Positions 25,601-35,705 of a stretch of DNA of 64,000 nucleotides are shown here, piece after piece. Source of the DNA: Amanita rubescens. Lineage: Eukaryota; Basidiomycota; Agaricomycetes; Agaricales; Amanitaceae. The translations under genes were made by a program, and so were the position numbers. The stretch's first letter is position 1; the number at the start of each line of letters is the position of its first letter. Location of the stretch: positions 20,891-84,890 of the forward strand of contig WION01000230.1 in the NCBI GenBank assembly GCA_015039365.1, read 5' to 3'. The notes below the pieces were generated by a model. It was given only the letters and a program-made list of their open reading frames with translations. It had not been told where the DNA came from and did no database searches.

Positions 25601-26494
25601 GATGCGTTGAAACGGCCAAGAATGAAGGATATCACGAAATACATGATGTTGTTATCTCAAGATCCTACCACCAAGATGGTACGAATCGTAACATCCACTG
25701 AGAAGAATAATTTACTAATGTTTCCGATCACCTGTCAGGATCCTCCATCAACTGTGCGCGTTTATTTTTACTGGTGACATTAAAATTATGCCTCACTTAT
25801 ATATTCCAGATACCGCACCAATCTATCACTGGTACAGTGAAATCATTATCCCCGCCCGCTCACTCTTCTAACACGCGGAGTTTTATTACAGCTGCGTACA
25901 ACCTGCCACTGCACGACTCACTTGATCCGCAATCGGCTGGAACCACATTGACCACCAGTGCGACTCTTGTTGAACGAGAACGTCGCAACTACGGCATTTA
26001 TCCAATATACGAAGGACCATCTGTTGCGCAGGCACACCAAAGTATATCCTCAAGAGGGCTTTACTCACCTGCGCACATTGAATCACCCATGGTAAGCATT
26101 GGGTTTATTGCGTTGGGATCCGGGTTGAATCACATCGCTTTAGGACTCTGATAACAACATCACAAATCCCATCCTTCATCGGCGTCTATCCTCTGACTCA
26201 CTACCAAGTGCGCCATCTCCCCAATCAAAGGCACGCATTGAAGATTCGATCCTCGCTTTGCATCGATCCATTGAAACATTACCAAGAACACCGTCGCACC
26301 CAAGAGCACAATCTCTCCCATTAAGTTCATCACTAAAACCAGCACGTCCCCTGTTGCCATCTACCCTTGTGCGTAGACCTACTCTGAATAATACATTCAC
26401 CAATGGTTCTGGGCATGTATTAGCATGGATCCGTAAGAGCTTTGGTTTGACTGAGTTGGGACACTGGCTGAACCAGATCGCTGTAGGATGTTGA
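22676..26494 (+). CDS. Tandem kinase gene, paralogue of 16520-20733, with one frameshift
   Basis: Exons: 22676-22993, 23042-23431, 23485-23667, 23717-23785, 23842-24060, 24105-24353, 24403-24792, 24845-25032, 25082-25150, 25199-25411, 25457-25678, 25739-25753, 25810-26091, 26144-26494. The layout matches the neighbour at 16520: acidic leader, module plus intact kinase, a C-lobe exon ending in the linker LLFLLFVLKDWK, a second module plus kinase, and a Ser/Pro-rich tail. Exon 8 has lost one C near 24984 (LAQWRK becomes LANGGRK), which shifts the frame. Retaining the 49-nt intron 25033-25081 restores it exactly (188+49 nt), giving an open frame through to ILEVAQG. Either this is an incipient pseudogene, or the intron is retained, or the base is a sequencing error. 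The tail ends at TGA 26492-26494, earlier than in the paralogue. Confidence 0.7.
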
Positions 26495-27720
26495 ACAAGT
26501 CAATGTTGTCAATGTTTGTAGACGCCGCTTCTCCAAATAATATATTCACTAATGTTTCTGGAGACGGATGGATCTTCTCATAGCGTAAGTATTTCCTTTT
26601 ACCAGGTTCAATTTGAGTCATTGAAACGGACTACAGTATGACTTACCATCGGAAAAACTGGGCCCAGGCAATAAAAAGAGTTTCACAGGACGATTCAAAG
26701 CTATGTTTCAATCTGTCACCAGAAGTCGGCGTACACCGTCCCCAGTGCGCATCCAGAACTCTTTTATGAACCACATTTTACTAATTTCTTCGATGGCATA
26801 GGCTCCATTCACCCTTTCCCCAATGGTGCGCATATTGAGTTCTGTGGACAATCATTTACCTTTTGTATATCAGTCTGCATCATCACCGCCCGTGAGCATT
26901 CCCCTTACCTAGTACAAACTAGTATACTTAAGTGCACCTCAGCCATTAAGACCTCCCGTGAGCATTTCCGGGTTTTTATATTCGGGAAGCTAAGACAGGA
27001 TCATGATAGGAGGACCCTAACGATCCCAATACTTTTCCAGTGGTTCCTTCTATCGTACGCAGACCTAGACCCCTTCTCCGGACAACATAATGATTTACCT
27101 TTGTATATCAGTATACGTGGTCATTACCTGTAAGCATTCCCTTTACCTACAAACCAATATACTTAAATAAATGCACCTCAGCCCGAAATTGTTTTTGTGA
27201 GCATTTCGTTTTTTGACTTCCGGAAACTGAAACACGCCATAATAGACCTCTTACAGTCCCAGTACTTTTTGGACAGCTTCTTCCGTAAGCAGATCTAGAG
27301 TTCTTCTCCAGACAACGTAATGATTTACCTTTTGTACATCAGCATACGTCATCACCCGTAAGCATTCCTTTTACCTACGAACTAATATACTTAAACGCAC
27401 CTCAGTCCGTAAGACCTTACGTAAGTATTCCGTTTTTTGACTTCCGGAAACTGAAACACGTCATAATAGGACTCTTACAATTTTCAGCCAGCTCCTTCTA
27501 CCGTACGCAGATCTAGGGTTTTTTCTCCAAACAACGAACTAATATACTAAACACACCTCAGTCTGTAAGACCTTACGTAAGCATTCGGTTTTTTGACTTC
27601 GGGAAACTAAAACAGGTGAAAATAGGACCCTGCCGATCCCAGTACTCTTCCATCCACTAGGGATCGATACTCACCGCCTCCTCCCGTACGCAGATCTCTA
27701 TAGAGTTCTCCGGACAACAC
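26495..27720 (+). repeat. Degenerate tandem repeats of about 230-240 bp
   Basis: A block starting around ATGATTTACCTTTTGTATATC, with GTAAGCATTCC..TTTACCTA, ATACTTAAA.GCACCTCAG and GTACGCAGA.CTAG, recurs at about 26845, 27085, 27315 and, shortened, 27530. The CGTACGCAGACCTAGACCCC part resembles the tail exon of the preceding kinase gene (VRRPTLNNTFTN). The array therefore looks like reiterated, decayed copies of the 3'-terminal exon and intron. No coding potential remains. Confidence 0.6.
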
Positions 27721-28560
27721 TACTAATCTTTTGCTTGCATATCAGGCTTACGCTGACACAGTGGGTATCCCTTTTTCCCGGTACTGTTTGACACGGGATG
27801 CTCAAATGGACCACGCTGTAGCCTATCAAGGGGGATCGCCCTGATCTGCGTCCTGGAGCGTACTATGCAGGTTCTCCTTACTATGCAGGTTCTCCTGAAG
27901 TCTGATAGCACAGCGGATTGTCACAAAATCATAGTTCATTCAAATCCATATTCACCGTACTATTGCGCCTCTACGAACGGTGTCAACCCGAGTTTCCTCT
28001 ATATTTGCTGTTATCGCACACGATTGGGACTGGGGTTAAAGTCGTGGGGAAGTCGGTGGAAGCGATCATTATGTGAACCCTCAACGGGGGTTATTAGAGC
28101 CTTAGAGGGCCAGGCCCCATAAGCATGCATGCGCATACAGAGACATGAAGTAGTCGCTTAGTGTTAGACGAGAGAGAACATGCGACCACACAGACCTCAC
28201 TTTCACTTTCTTCAAAATTTCAAGAAAATTCTCTGTACACATAGTCCGCTACACGCGTCTCCCGTCCAGACCGCGCTCACATTGTTCTTTCTTTCGTTAA
28301 TTCATTGTTTTATTGTAGAGTACTTAGCGGTAATGTTAGGAGTGACGACTGGGTGAAAGCGTAATGTCTGCAGGGATGAAGAACAGAGGACATCATCGGA
28401 GCAATGGCAGATATGAATGAAGCAACTTCGATTCGATCTTTCGTTCTCCTAAAAATAGAGCGTTTCCAGGTATTATATCCCACATGAATGCATTCGATGC
28501 CGGGGAACGCTTCCGATATCTTTAGAAACGGTAAGAGTCAAAGATGGGTCAAAGGGAGAG
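27721..28560. other. Intergenic, no gene seen
   Basis: Only short chance open frames. The direct doublet CTTACTATGCAGGTTCTCC at about 27860-27895 is a small tandem duplication. No recognised protein, RNA or repeat family. Confidence 0.4.
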
Positions 28561-28570
28561 AAATCTTACA

Positions 28571-28740
28571 CGCTTTTCTACCTTCGATACCGATGGATGT
28601 GCATTCCTATGTCACGCTTCTCCAAATAGGGAAAGATAAGGAAGCCTGTTCCACTGGCATCTTCGTCTTCACTGGGAACGGTAGTACCACCGTGTGTTCT
28701 AGGCATCCCCACATCAATGCCTCCCGATACAAGGCCACAT
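28571..28740 (-). pseudogene. Isolated inverted kinase exon relic
   Basis: The minus strand from 28740 reads VALYREALMWGCLEHTVVLPFPV, then SFPYLEK and later RYRR. This matches the family exon LAFCREALMWGSLKHKFVLPFLGI...ISPYMEKGTLAQWRKQAN. It lacks the rest of a kinase, has lost LGI and the GTLAQW core, and lies opposite to every other kinase in the window. It is most like the exon at 23485-23667. Relic only. Confidence 0.6.
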
Positions 28741-28784
28741 GGGACATAATTCAACGATGGGATGGGACTACAATAACGACGTGA

Positions 28785-29279
28785 AGAACTTACAGTGATG
28801 CGTGCTGTATGATACTTGCTCCTGATGACGATTCAATGCTCCAGCTGTCATTTCCATCCGCAGCCACTTCCACCCTCGCTCCTCTCGATGAACCGACACT
28901 CACGGTCAAGTATCCCGGTGGTCAAACCTTCCTCTCCTTCTAGTTGAAAGTGTGTTGCGCTCGCCACTTGGCCCGTAAAGTTTGGCCTTTGCCGCATTCA
29001 TGCCACTGAACGGCACATCGTTCGTTCCCAATTTGACCAGAGTCGGATCGCGCGACGGCTACTGAGGCGGGTGCATGAGGTCTCCTCAAGTACAACGTGA
29101 GTAGAGAGGTCCCAAGCGCTGGATTGCGTGATTGGTGGTGACATGGAATAGTTCAACTAGCGCTCGGTGCTGCATGTTGACGATAAACCTAAACCTATGC
29201 TTAAATGCTATTCGTCGGTATCAGCCGCTGCCACGTCGTCGAATTCGGATCTGTGAGCCTCGTCAGTGCCCCTCTCCCA
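28785..29279. other. Intergenic, no gene seen
   Basis: No conserved open frame. 29205-29270 carries the CTATTCGTCGGTATCAGCCGCTGCCACG phrase shared with the 3' flanks of the other KRE6-like copies. Confidence 0.35.
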
Positions 29280-30420
29280 TTTTGGCGCAAAACCTAACAC
29301 TCACACGCCTCCATATGATTATTAATTTTCTCCTTCACCGGATACGCAGCCGGACCACACCCCACATCCATACTGCCCGTCCTCTGATAGTAACCGAACC
29401 TCAACTCCGCCGGAAAGACTCGGAAAGATCAGCATCTTCAAATCGATCGTCAGCTAATTTGTTTGAGCAGGATCGATATGGGTTCTTCCGGGATCAGGCA
29501 GTGTCCAACTTGAGTCCCGTTGGTGGCTATATCAGGGCCCACGGCAATCTGAGGCGGTAAGTCGGGGATTCGTCGACTTGCCAGGTGACGAATCCATTTC
29601 GTCCGTTGGATGGAATACTCGAAGCCAGTGAGCAGGGCCACTATCACAAAACTCAGAGAGAGGGGAGGTAGAGAGATAAGAAACACGCACCCGTGGTGTT
29701 TGAAACGCCGTTCCAGTCCCTTGAAACATATCACTAGGCACCTCCGCTAGGGCTTGACCACGTATTCCGCCTCCGAGACTCGCTCAAATTAGTACGACAA
29801 ATCCATCCTCTGAATTGTTCAGATTCATGTAATCGTGCGTGAACAGGGCGATTTGCGCGCTTTGAGAAGCGGCTTGGCCTGTGGGGATCACCTTGTCCTT
29901 CTCGATTCAAAGATATCGATTTCTGGTACGCCTCAGCCGAGAGGTGGGTGGATATCGGGGTTGGTATGGGAGCAGTCAGAGAACGTCCACCTTGTAGCTA
30001 TTTTTCACTCGCCCGATATCCTTGAGTGTTTTTCGGGCCGGGGAAAGAAGCTGATACCTCGACGTACCCGCTCGAAAAGCAGGATTTGTTTCTGCATGCC
30101 CGATGGGTAGGTGAGGCTAAATGCGACGGCAAAGGGGCGGTGGAGTTGGGGGGGGGGGGGGGTTGGAGGTGTCTGGTGATGATTCGGTACTCGTAGCGGG
30201 TGGTGATTTGAGAGCGGTCGTACCATTCTAGATCGCCTGCAGTGGTGCCGTACCAGAGGTTGACGACTTCCCGGTAAGGACCGATTAAATCCGGGAGTTG
30301 GATTTGGTAAGTGGAGAGTAATAGATAGAAAACGTAGCGGTGATTGGCCACTACGGGAGTTACGAGCGGAAATGATGTTGGTGGGAGAAGGGCACAGTTC
30401 AAACCCACACCGTTCTTCCA
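29280..30420 (-). pseudogene. KRE6: KRE6/SKN1-type pseudogene copy B
   Basis: Reading down the minus strand: LWYGTTAGDLEWYDRSQITTR, a Pro-rich stretch encoded by a run of 12-13 C/G at 30150-30163, NKSCFSSGYVEVSASFPGPKNTQGY, then after breaks VPEIDIFES, QSAQ-like remains, an intron, GFEYS, GPDIATNGTQVGHCLIPEEPISILL, FPAELRFG and a YQRTGSMDVGCGPAAYP end. These are the ordered landmarks of KRE6/SKN1 glucanase-like domains. The copy is frameshifted at several places and the WPGAWTMGN...YTYDSCDVGTFPNQ block is damaged or missing. Confidence 0.72.
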
Positions 30421-30656
30421 CGTGTAAAGCTCAAACATTCATCGCGGTAGCGGTAGCGGTAAAGACAAGGTGACTCAGTCGAATGGAGTAGACATGACAG
30501 TTTGCGTACTAGGGTTCAATGTTACCCAACGCTAGGGTTAGGTTTATTGTGACAACAACCTGTGACGAGCGGGCCGGCCATCCAAACGACTCCAGCGTCA
30601 AGGCGTCAATGGGACGGCCTTTTTTCACCCCCCGCTCACCCGATTAAGCGCTGAAT

Positions 30657-33600
30657 ATGCCCACCTTTCATATATCACTACGTGCACTGTTCAATAAACT
30701 TGTTCGAAAAAAGAAAGAAGTTGAAGATGACCTTCGCACCACCGTGACTGGTAGACTATCGAGAACTTCCGTGTCCAGCGTGGACCATGGCCCCGGTGCC
30801 AGTGGCGACGACGACCTCTCATCACTACTCTCTATGCTCAATAAAAAGGAGGTACGTGTCATTTCAAAGTGCAGAACCCACTCTGATGAAGCCCGTAGCC
30901 TGGATCTTCCATCGATTCTGTCGTAAACACAACAACTATCCATCTTCTGTGCAATCTGTTATACCCCGAAGACTACGTCAGCGTTGCCACACGACTTAGC
31001 GAGATCTCAGATGTCGCGAATTTGTTGGATTTTATTCTTCACCTGATTCATAATCGTCTCTTATCGGGTCCGGATGCTTCTATCGACCTCAACCCACGGG
31101 CAAGACGGTTGACCCTTAAAATCATATCCACTAACCCCGTGATCCCGCGATCTTTGATCATGACTGATGTCAAAGTACCGGCCAAGCGCGATTACGTCGG
31201 TAGCGGTGCCTACGGAGGTGTTTTCAAGGGCGAGTTACGGGGGGGAATCATAGCGCTCAAAGTATTGTTCAAGTCTGGTAATGTTGTAGGTTCTTCATGC
31301 CGTTCTTCTAAACCCCATTGTTTATTTCCGTTCCAACAGGCATTTTGCCGAGAGGCATTGACATGGGCAATGCTCAAGCATGAGTTCGTACTGTCGTTCC
31401 TAGGAATCTGTGAAGAACAAGACGAAACATTCCTTGTCTCACCCTATATGGGGAATGGCACTCTAGCCCAATGGAGGAATAGGGCAAAGCCTTTGATTGC
31501 TGAGATATGGAAGCGTGTATGGCTTTGCGTTCTCTGCTCTTCATTGGCACTCACCCGCGATAAAGATATTGGAAGTGGCCCAAGGCATGCGATACATTCA
31601 CTCCGAAGGCATTGTTCATGGCGACCTCCGAGGGGTATTATGTCTAAAGCACGTATTATTAAAATGCTCACCTTCCTTTTCAGGCCAATGTACTCTTGGA
31701 TGCCAACCTTCATGTTCAAATCGCGGATTTTGGATTGACCCGACTCATGGGTATGACAGATACCGAAACAGGAGCAAAACATATCAACTTTTCAGCCCCA
31801 GAGTTATTCGGATACGTTGAGGATGCCAATGCTCCATTAGTTAATGAATCGACCAGAACACAAATGTCGGATGTTTACGCATTTGGATGTCTTTATTATG
31901 AGGTGCGTCACAGAAATGTACTGATACTAGCATTATTGAATTGCCTAGATCCATTATGATAGTATACCTTTTGCCGGTAGGCATGAAGGGCAGATTGTAA
32001 ATCTTGTTATTCAAGATAAACGTCCGTCTCGACTATACGATCCACCCTTGAGTGATGAAGCATGGGGGATAATTCAACGGTGTTGGGAGAGGGAACCCTG
32101 GAAACGACGGGGAATGCAAGACGTCGTTGAAAGCTTGATTTCTGCGTCTCAGTCCCGCACTACTAAATCTCAAAATTACGAGATGCTGATAAAAGAATCA
32201 CTGCCGGCGCCATCGGTAACATTTAGAAATGCAGTAAGCAGAGCAAATTCATCTACCGGCGATGTTTTACTAACGTTCGAGTCTTTGAACCAAATCAGCA
32301 GGCTCATCGAAGGGACTCAAACGGCAGTACCCTCCCATTGCTACTCTCTATGCTCAAAGATAAGAAGGTACACAATGTCGCGCAAAGCAAAGCACTCTAT
32401 TAACTGCTTCTATTTAGCCTGGATCTTCTATCGCATCTGTTGTAAACGCGACGACTATCAATCTTACATGGAAGTTGTTATCCAGTGAAGACTACGTCAG
32501 TGTCACGGATGATCTGAACAAAGCCTCAGACGTGCAGAATCTGTTGGATTTCATGCTCCACTTGCTTCGCGACCATCGCTTACCACATCAGGATCCAACC
32601 GTGATCATCGACCAGCGAGCAAGGCGGTTCATGATGAAAGTTATTTCAAAGGTCCCAGTCATGCCGCCATCCTTAATAGTGACTGGAGTCAGGATCCCAG
32701 CCAATCGCAGTTACCTTCACGGGGGCTTCGGGTCTGTTTTCAAGGGCGAATTCCAGGGTTCAACAGTTGCACTCAGGGTATTGCACAAGACCGGTAACAA
32801 CATTGTAAGTCCTTTAGTATTCGCTATTCCTATAGCCGTGTTGTTCATTGCGTTCCAACAGGCTTTCTGTCGTGAAGCATTGATGTGGCATTCTCTCACT
32901 CACAAATTTGTGCTACCATTGCTAGGAATCTATGAAGGTGAAGATGGACGGGCACCGCAAGCCTTCCTTGTCTCGCCTTATATGGAGAACGGCACTTTAG
33001 CCCAGTGGAGGAGGGATTCACTACCACCAATAGCTGAGATAGAAAAACGTGTATGGCTTCTCTTCATTCTGCTGTTCATGGAAGCTCATGTTATGGAAGA
33101 TACTGCAAGTGGCCCAAGGCCTTGAATACATCCATTCGGAAGGCATAGTTCACGGCGATATACGCGGGGTATTCTATCTAAAAATACAGCATGTATAAGA
33201 TCCTTACCCTTCCCTTTAGTCAAACGTCCTCTTGGATGGGAATCTTCATGTACAAATTGCTGACTTTGGATTGACGCGAGTCTCAGAGGCTACAACCACC
33301 GGATCGGGGGCCCTACATATCAACTTTGCGGCCCCCGAGTTATTTGGATTCTCCGAGAATGATGACTCTTTTGAAGGCGCTCCTGCTCGAACGCAAATGT
33401 CGGACATCTATGCATTTGGATGCCTCTATTATGAAGTAAGTTGTAACAAACATTCTGATCCTCAGGTTGCCAAATTGCCTAGATCCATTATGATACTGTA
33501 CCTTTTGTTGGTAAAACGGACTTCCAAGTCCTGGCTCTTGCTTCCCGAGGCATACTTCCCTCTCGACTAGAAGATCAGCCCTTGAGTGATTTGGCATGGG

Positions 33601-33695
33601 ATGTCATTCAACGCTGCTGGACGAGGGAACCATCGAAACGACCAAGAATGAAAGATGTTGTCGAAAGCGTGATGTGGCTGATGTTGAACCGGTAG
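30657..33695 (+). CDS. Tandem kinase gene: active kinase plus degenerate second kinase
   Basis: Twelve exons, all phase 0: 30657-30851, 30899-31285, 31340-31516, 31566-31634, 31684-31902, 31949-32233, 32299-32367, 32418-32804, 32862-33050, 33100-33168, 33220-33435, 33483-33695, about 824 aa. The leader is basic (NKLVRKKKEVEDD). Kinase 1 (aa 66-444) has GSGAYGGVFKG, IALKVL, QAFCREALTW (exon starts AFCREALTW), HGDLRG+ANVLLD, ADFGLTR and FSAPELFG. A 23-aa linker exon ending LPLLLSMLKDKK leads to unit 2 (aa 468-824). There the Gly-rich loop is one residue short and lacks its first Gly (YLHGGFGSVFKG), and the VALK lysine is Arg (TVALRVLH). HGDIRG+SNVLLD, ADFGLTR and APELFG are kept. Unit 2 is expected to bind ATP poorly and may act as a regulator of unit 1 (inference). 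Confidence 0.82.
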
Positions 33696-34130
33696 TGCTT
33701 ATCTATATATGCATTTGCTTCATTCAGATGTATCTCTTGTTGCGTACAAGTGCTTGATGAACGTTACTCTTACTATGAAGCAACTTGTGCATTCGATCAT
33801 GCTTGTGAGAACATCATGCCTTCAATTCAAGTCCTCCCCGTGTACACTTTTACTTTTCCACCTGCATCATATTCTACCCACATATCATCATGAATACTTT
33901 ACACTGAATAAAAAAGAAAGAAAAAAGCGAGCACGATCTGAACAAAAAACAAGCGAGTGTAGCATACGTGCGGAGTACAGAATGGGTCTAAATTGTTGTT
34001 TTTGAAAGAAAAGAGTCCGCGTGCGGTTTTTCTCTCTATACCCCGTCGCGTTCAGCAACCCCCATTATAAGCTATTCGTTGGTGTCGACCCCACCCACGT
34101 CGTCAAATTTGGGTCTATACACGCGTCGTT
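33696..34130. other. Intergenic, no gene seen
   Basis: An AT-rich 3' flank of the kinase gene with an A-rich stretch around 33907-33925. From 34065 the sequence is the shared 3' flank of KRE6-like copies (CTATTCGTTGGTGTCGACCC). Confidence 0.4.
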
Positions 34131-35410
34131 AAATTCGGTTCTATCTGGAGAGAGAGAGAAACGGAAAGACCTACTCGTAAGCGTCGATATGTTTATTGAT
34201 AAACTCCATCGTCGGATACCCAGCCGGATCACAACCGACATTCTCATTCCCCTTTCTCTGAGACACCCCTACATAGTCAAACCTCAGCTCAGCGGGAAAC
34301 ATCATCGTCGTTGAGTCGATGTTTTGCCAATTCACTGGTCATAACCACATAGTTAACGAGAGCAAAGGGAAGCGACATCCCGAGATTGAACACGAGTATA
34401 AGTCTTTGGCCAACTCCAGTTCCGTTCGTACTCGTGTCAAGGCCTACAGCGAGTCGATAAGTCGGGGAACCGTCGACTTGCCATGTGATAAGGTTGTTTG
34501 GTCGGCCCAATACTCGAAGCCTACAAGTGGTCAGCATAAATCCCACACAAAAAGGAAAGACGCGCACGTATCCATGGTATGAAACACTGCTCCACTTGAA
34601 ACATATCACTCGGCACCCCCGCCAAATTCGGTACATTCTTCTGCCTTTATACGTATTCGGCATCGCCTCGCTCGAATTATAAATAACAAACTCGTCTTGC
34701 GTATCGCTCAAATAAACATAAACGTGCGTGAACGGCGCGAATTGCGCGCTTTGCGAAGCGGCTTGACTGACTTCATCATTTTCGACTTAAAAAATGTCGG
34801 TTTCTGGGGCACCGCGCCCCGTTGGGGGGGGGGAATGGACCTGGGTGGTCCGAGTTGGGGCAGGAACAGGCGGAGAGACGTTGGCCTGGGGGCAGCTTAG
34901 GGTGTGGTTGTATTTGTCTTTGAAGAAGGCGGAGTAGACGGCAGAGGCGGTTGGGTAGGTCGGGTTGAGAAATGTCCCGACGTCGCAAGAATCGTAAGTG
35001 TAGAGCCATGTTCCTGAAATGGTCGCAAGGTAGAGATTTCCCATCGTCCGTGCGCCAGGCCAATATCCTTGCGTATTTTCGTCGGGGCAACAGAAGGAAG
35101 CCAACACTTGATGTACCCGCTCGAAAAGTAGAATTTGCTCCAGGAGTGGTGGGTTAGGTTCTGGTTGTCTGCGACAGTAAAGGGAGCGGTGGAGTTGCGG
35201 GTGAGGTTCGGTTGGAGAGTGTCGGCAGAGTCCATGGGTGATGACAAGGTAGCGTCGCGGGTGGCGATTTGACCTGGGTCGTACCATTCTAGATCGCCCT
35301 TCGCGCTGTACAAGAGGTTGACGGCTTCCCAGTGGCGGTCTCCGCCTGGTAAAACGTCGGGCCGGGGGTTTCGAATTCGTCTGGAAAGACGAGTTCGTGT
35401 TTTTTGCAGG
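34131..35410 (-). pseudogene. KRE6: KRE6/SKN1-type pseudogene copy C, the fullest copy
   Basis: Minus-strand order: DEFETPGPTFY, HWEAVNLLYSAKGDLEWYDPGQIATRD, SWSKFYFSSGYIK, a frame change, CCPDENTQGYWPGARTMGNLYLATISGTW, YTYDSCDVGTFLNPTYP, RLSACSCPNSDHPGP, GRGAPETDI, QFAPFTH, DTQDEFVIYNSSE, an intron, ITWQVDGSPTYRLAVG, NGTGVGQRLI and a degraded VGCDP...DKLH tail. This covers almost the whole glucanase-like lumenal domain of KRE6/SKN1, proteins of beta-1,6-glucan assembly. At least two frameshifts and a missing N-terminal membrane segment argue for a pseudogene. It is antisense to the flanking kinases, as are copies A, B and D. Confidence 0.78.
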
Positions 35411-35692
35411 GTCAAGGGTTGCGGTGTTTATTAGGCGCGGGAGTTTCGATTCTGCAGAGGATAGTGGCGATTGACCTGTGACATTGGAAAATGATGAGAA
35501 GGTGCTAGATGAGAAGGGGAGTCATACTGGTTGCAGGATCGTGAAGTTGATGGAGTTGGCGGTAGTGAACGTCGCGAAACGTGGCAGGTGTGACGTCACC
35601 CAATGTTGAACGACCAATTTGAAGCTCTACCAATAACTTGCTACGCTCAAGTCATTTCACAGGTCTACCACTATCAGCCTGGAAACCCATGT

Positions 35693-35705
35693 GAGATTAC
35701 GTTGA
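35693..35705 (+). repeat. 5' target-site duplication of LINE insertion
   Basis: GAGATTACGTTGA here is repeated exactly at 37406-37418 right after the poly(A) tract, bracketing the element. Confidence 0.9.

Noticed and set aside
30150..30163. Poly-G run as a regulatory G-quadruplex site
   Set aside because: It lies in a Pro-coding stretch of a KRE6-like pseudogene on the minus strand and is a single homopolymer.
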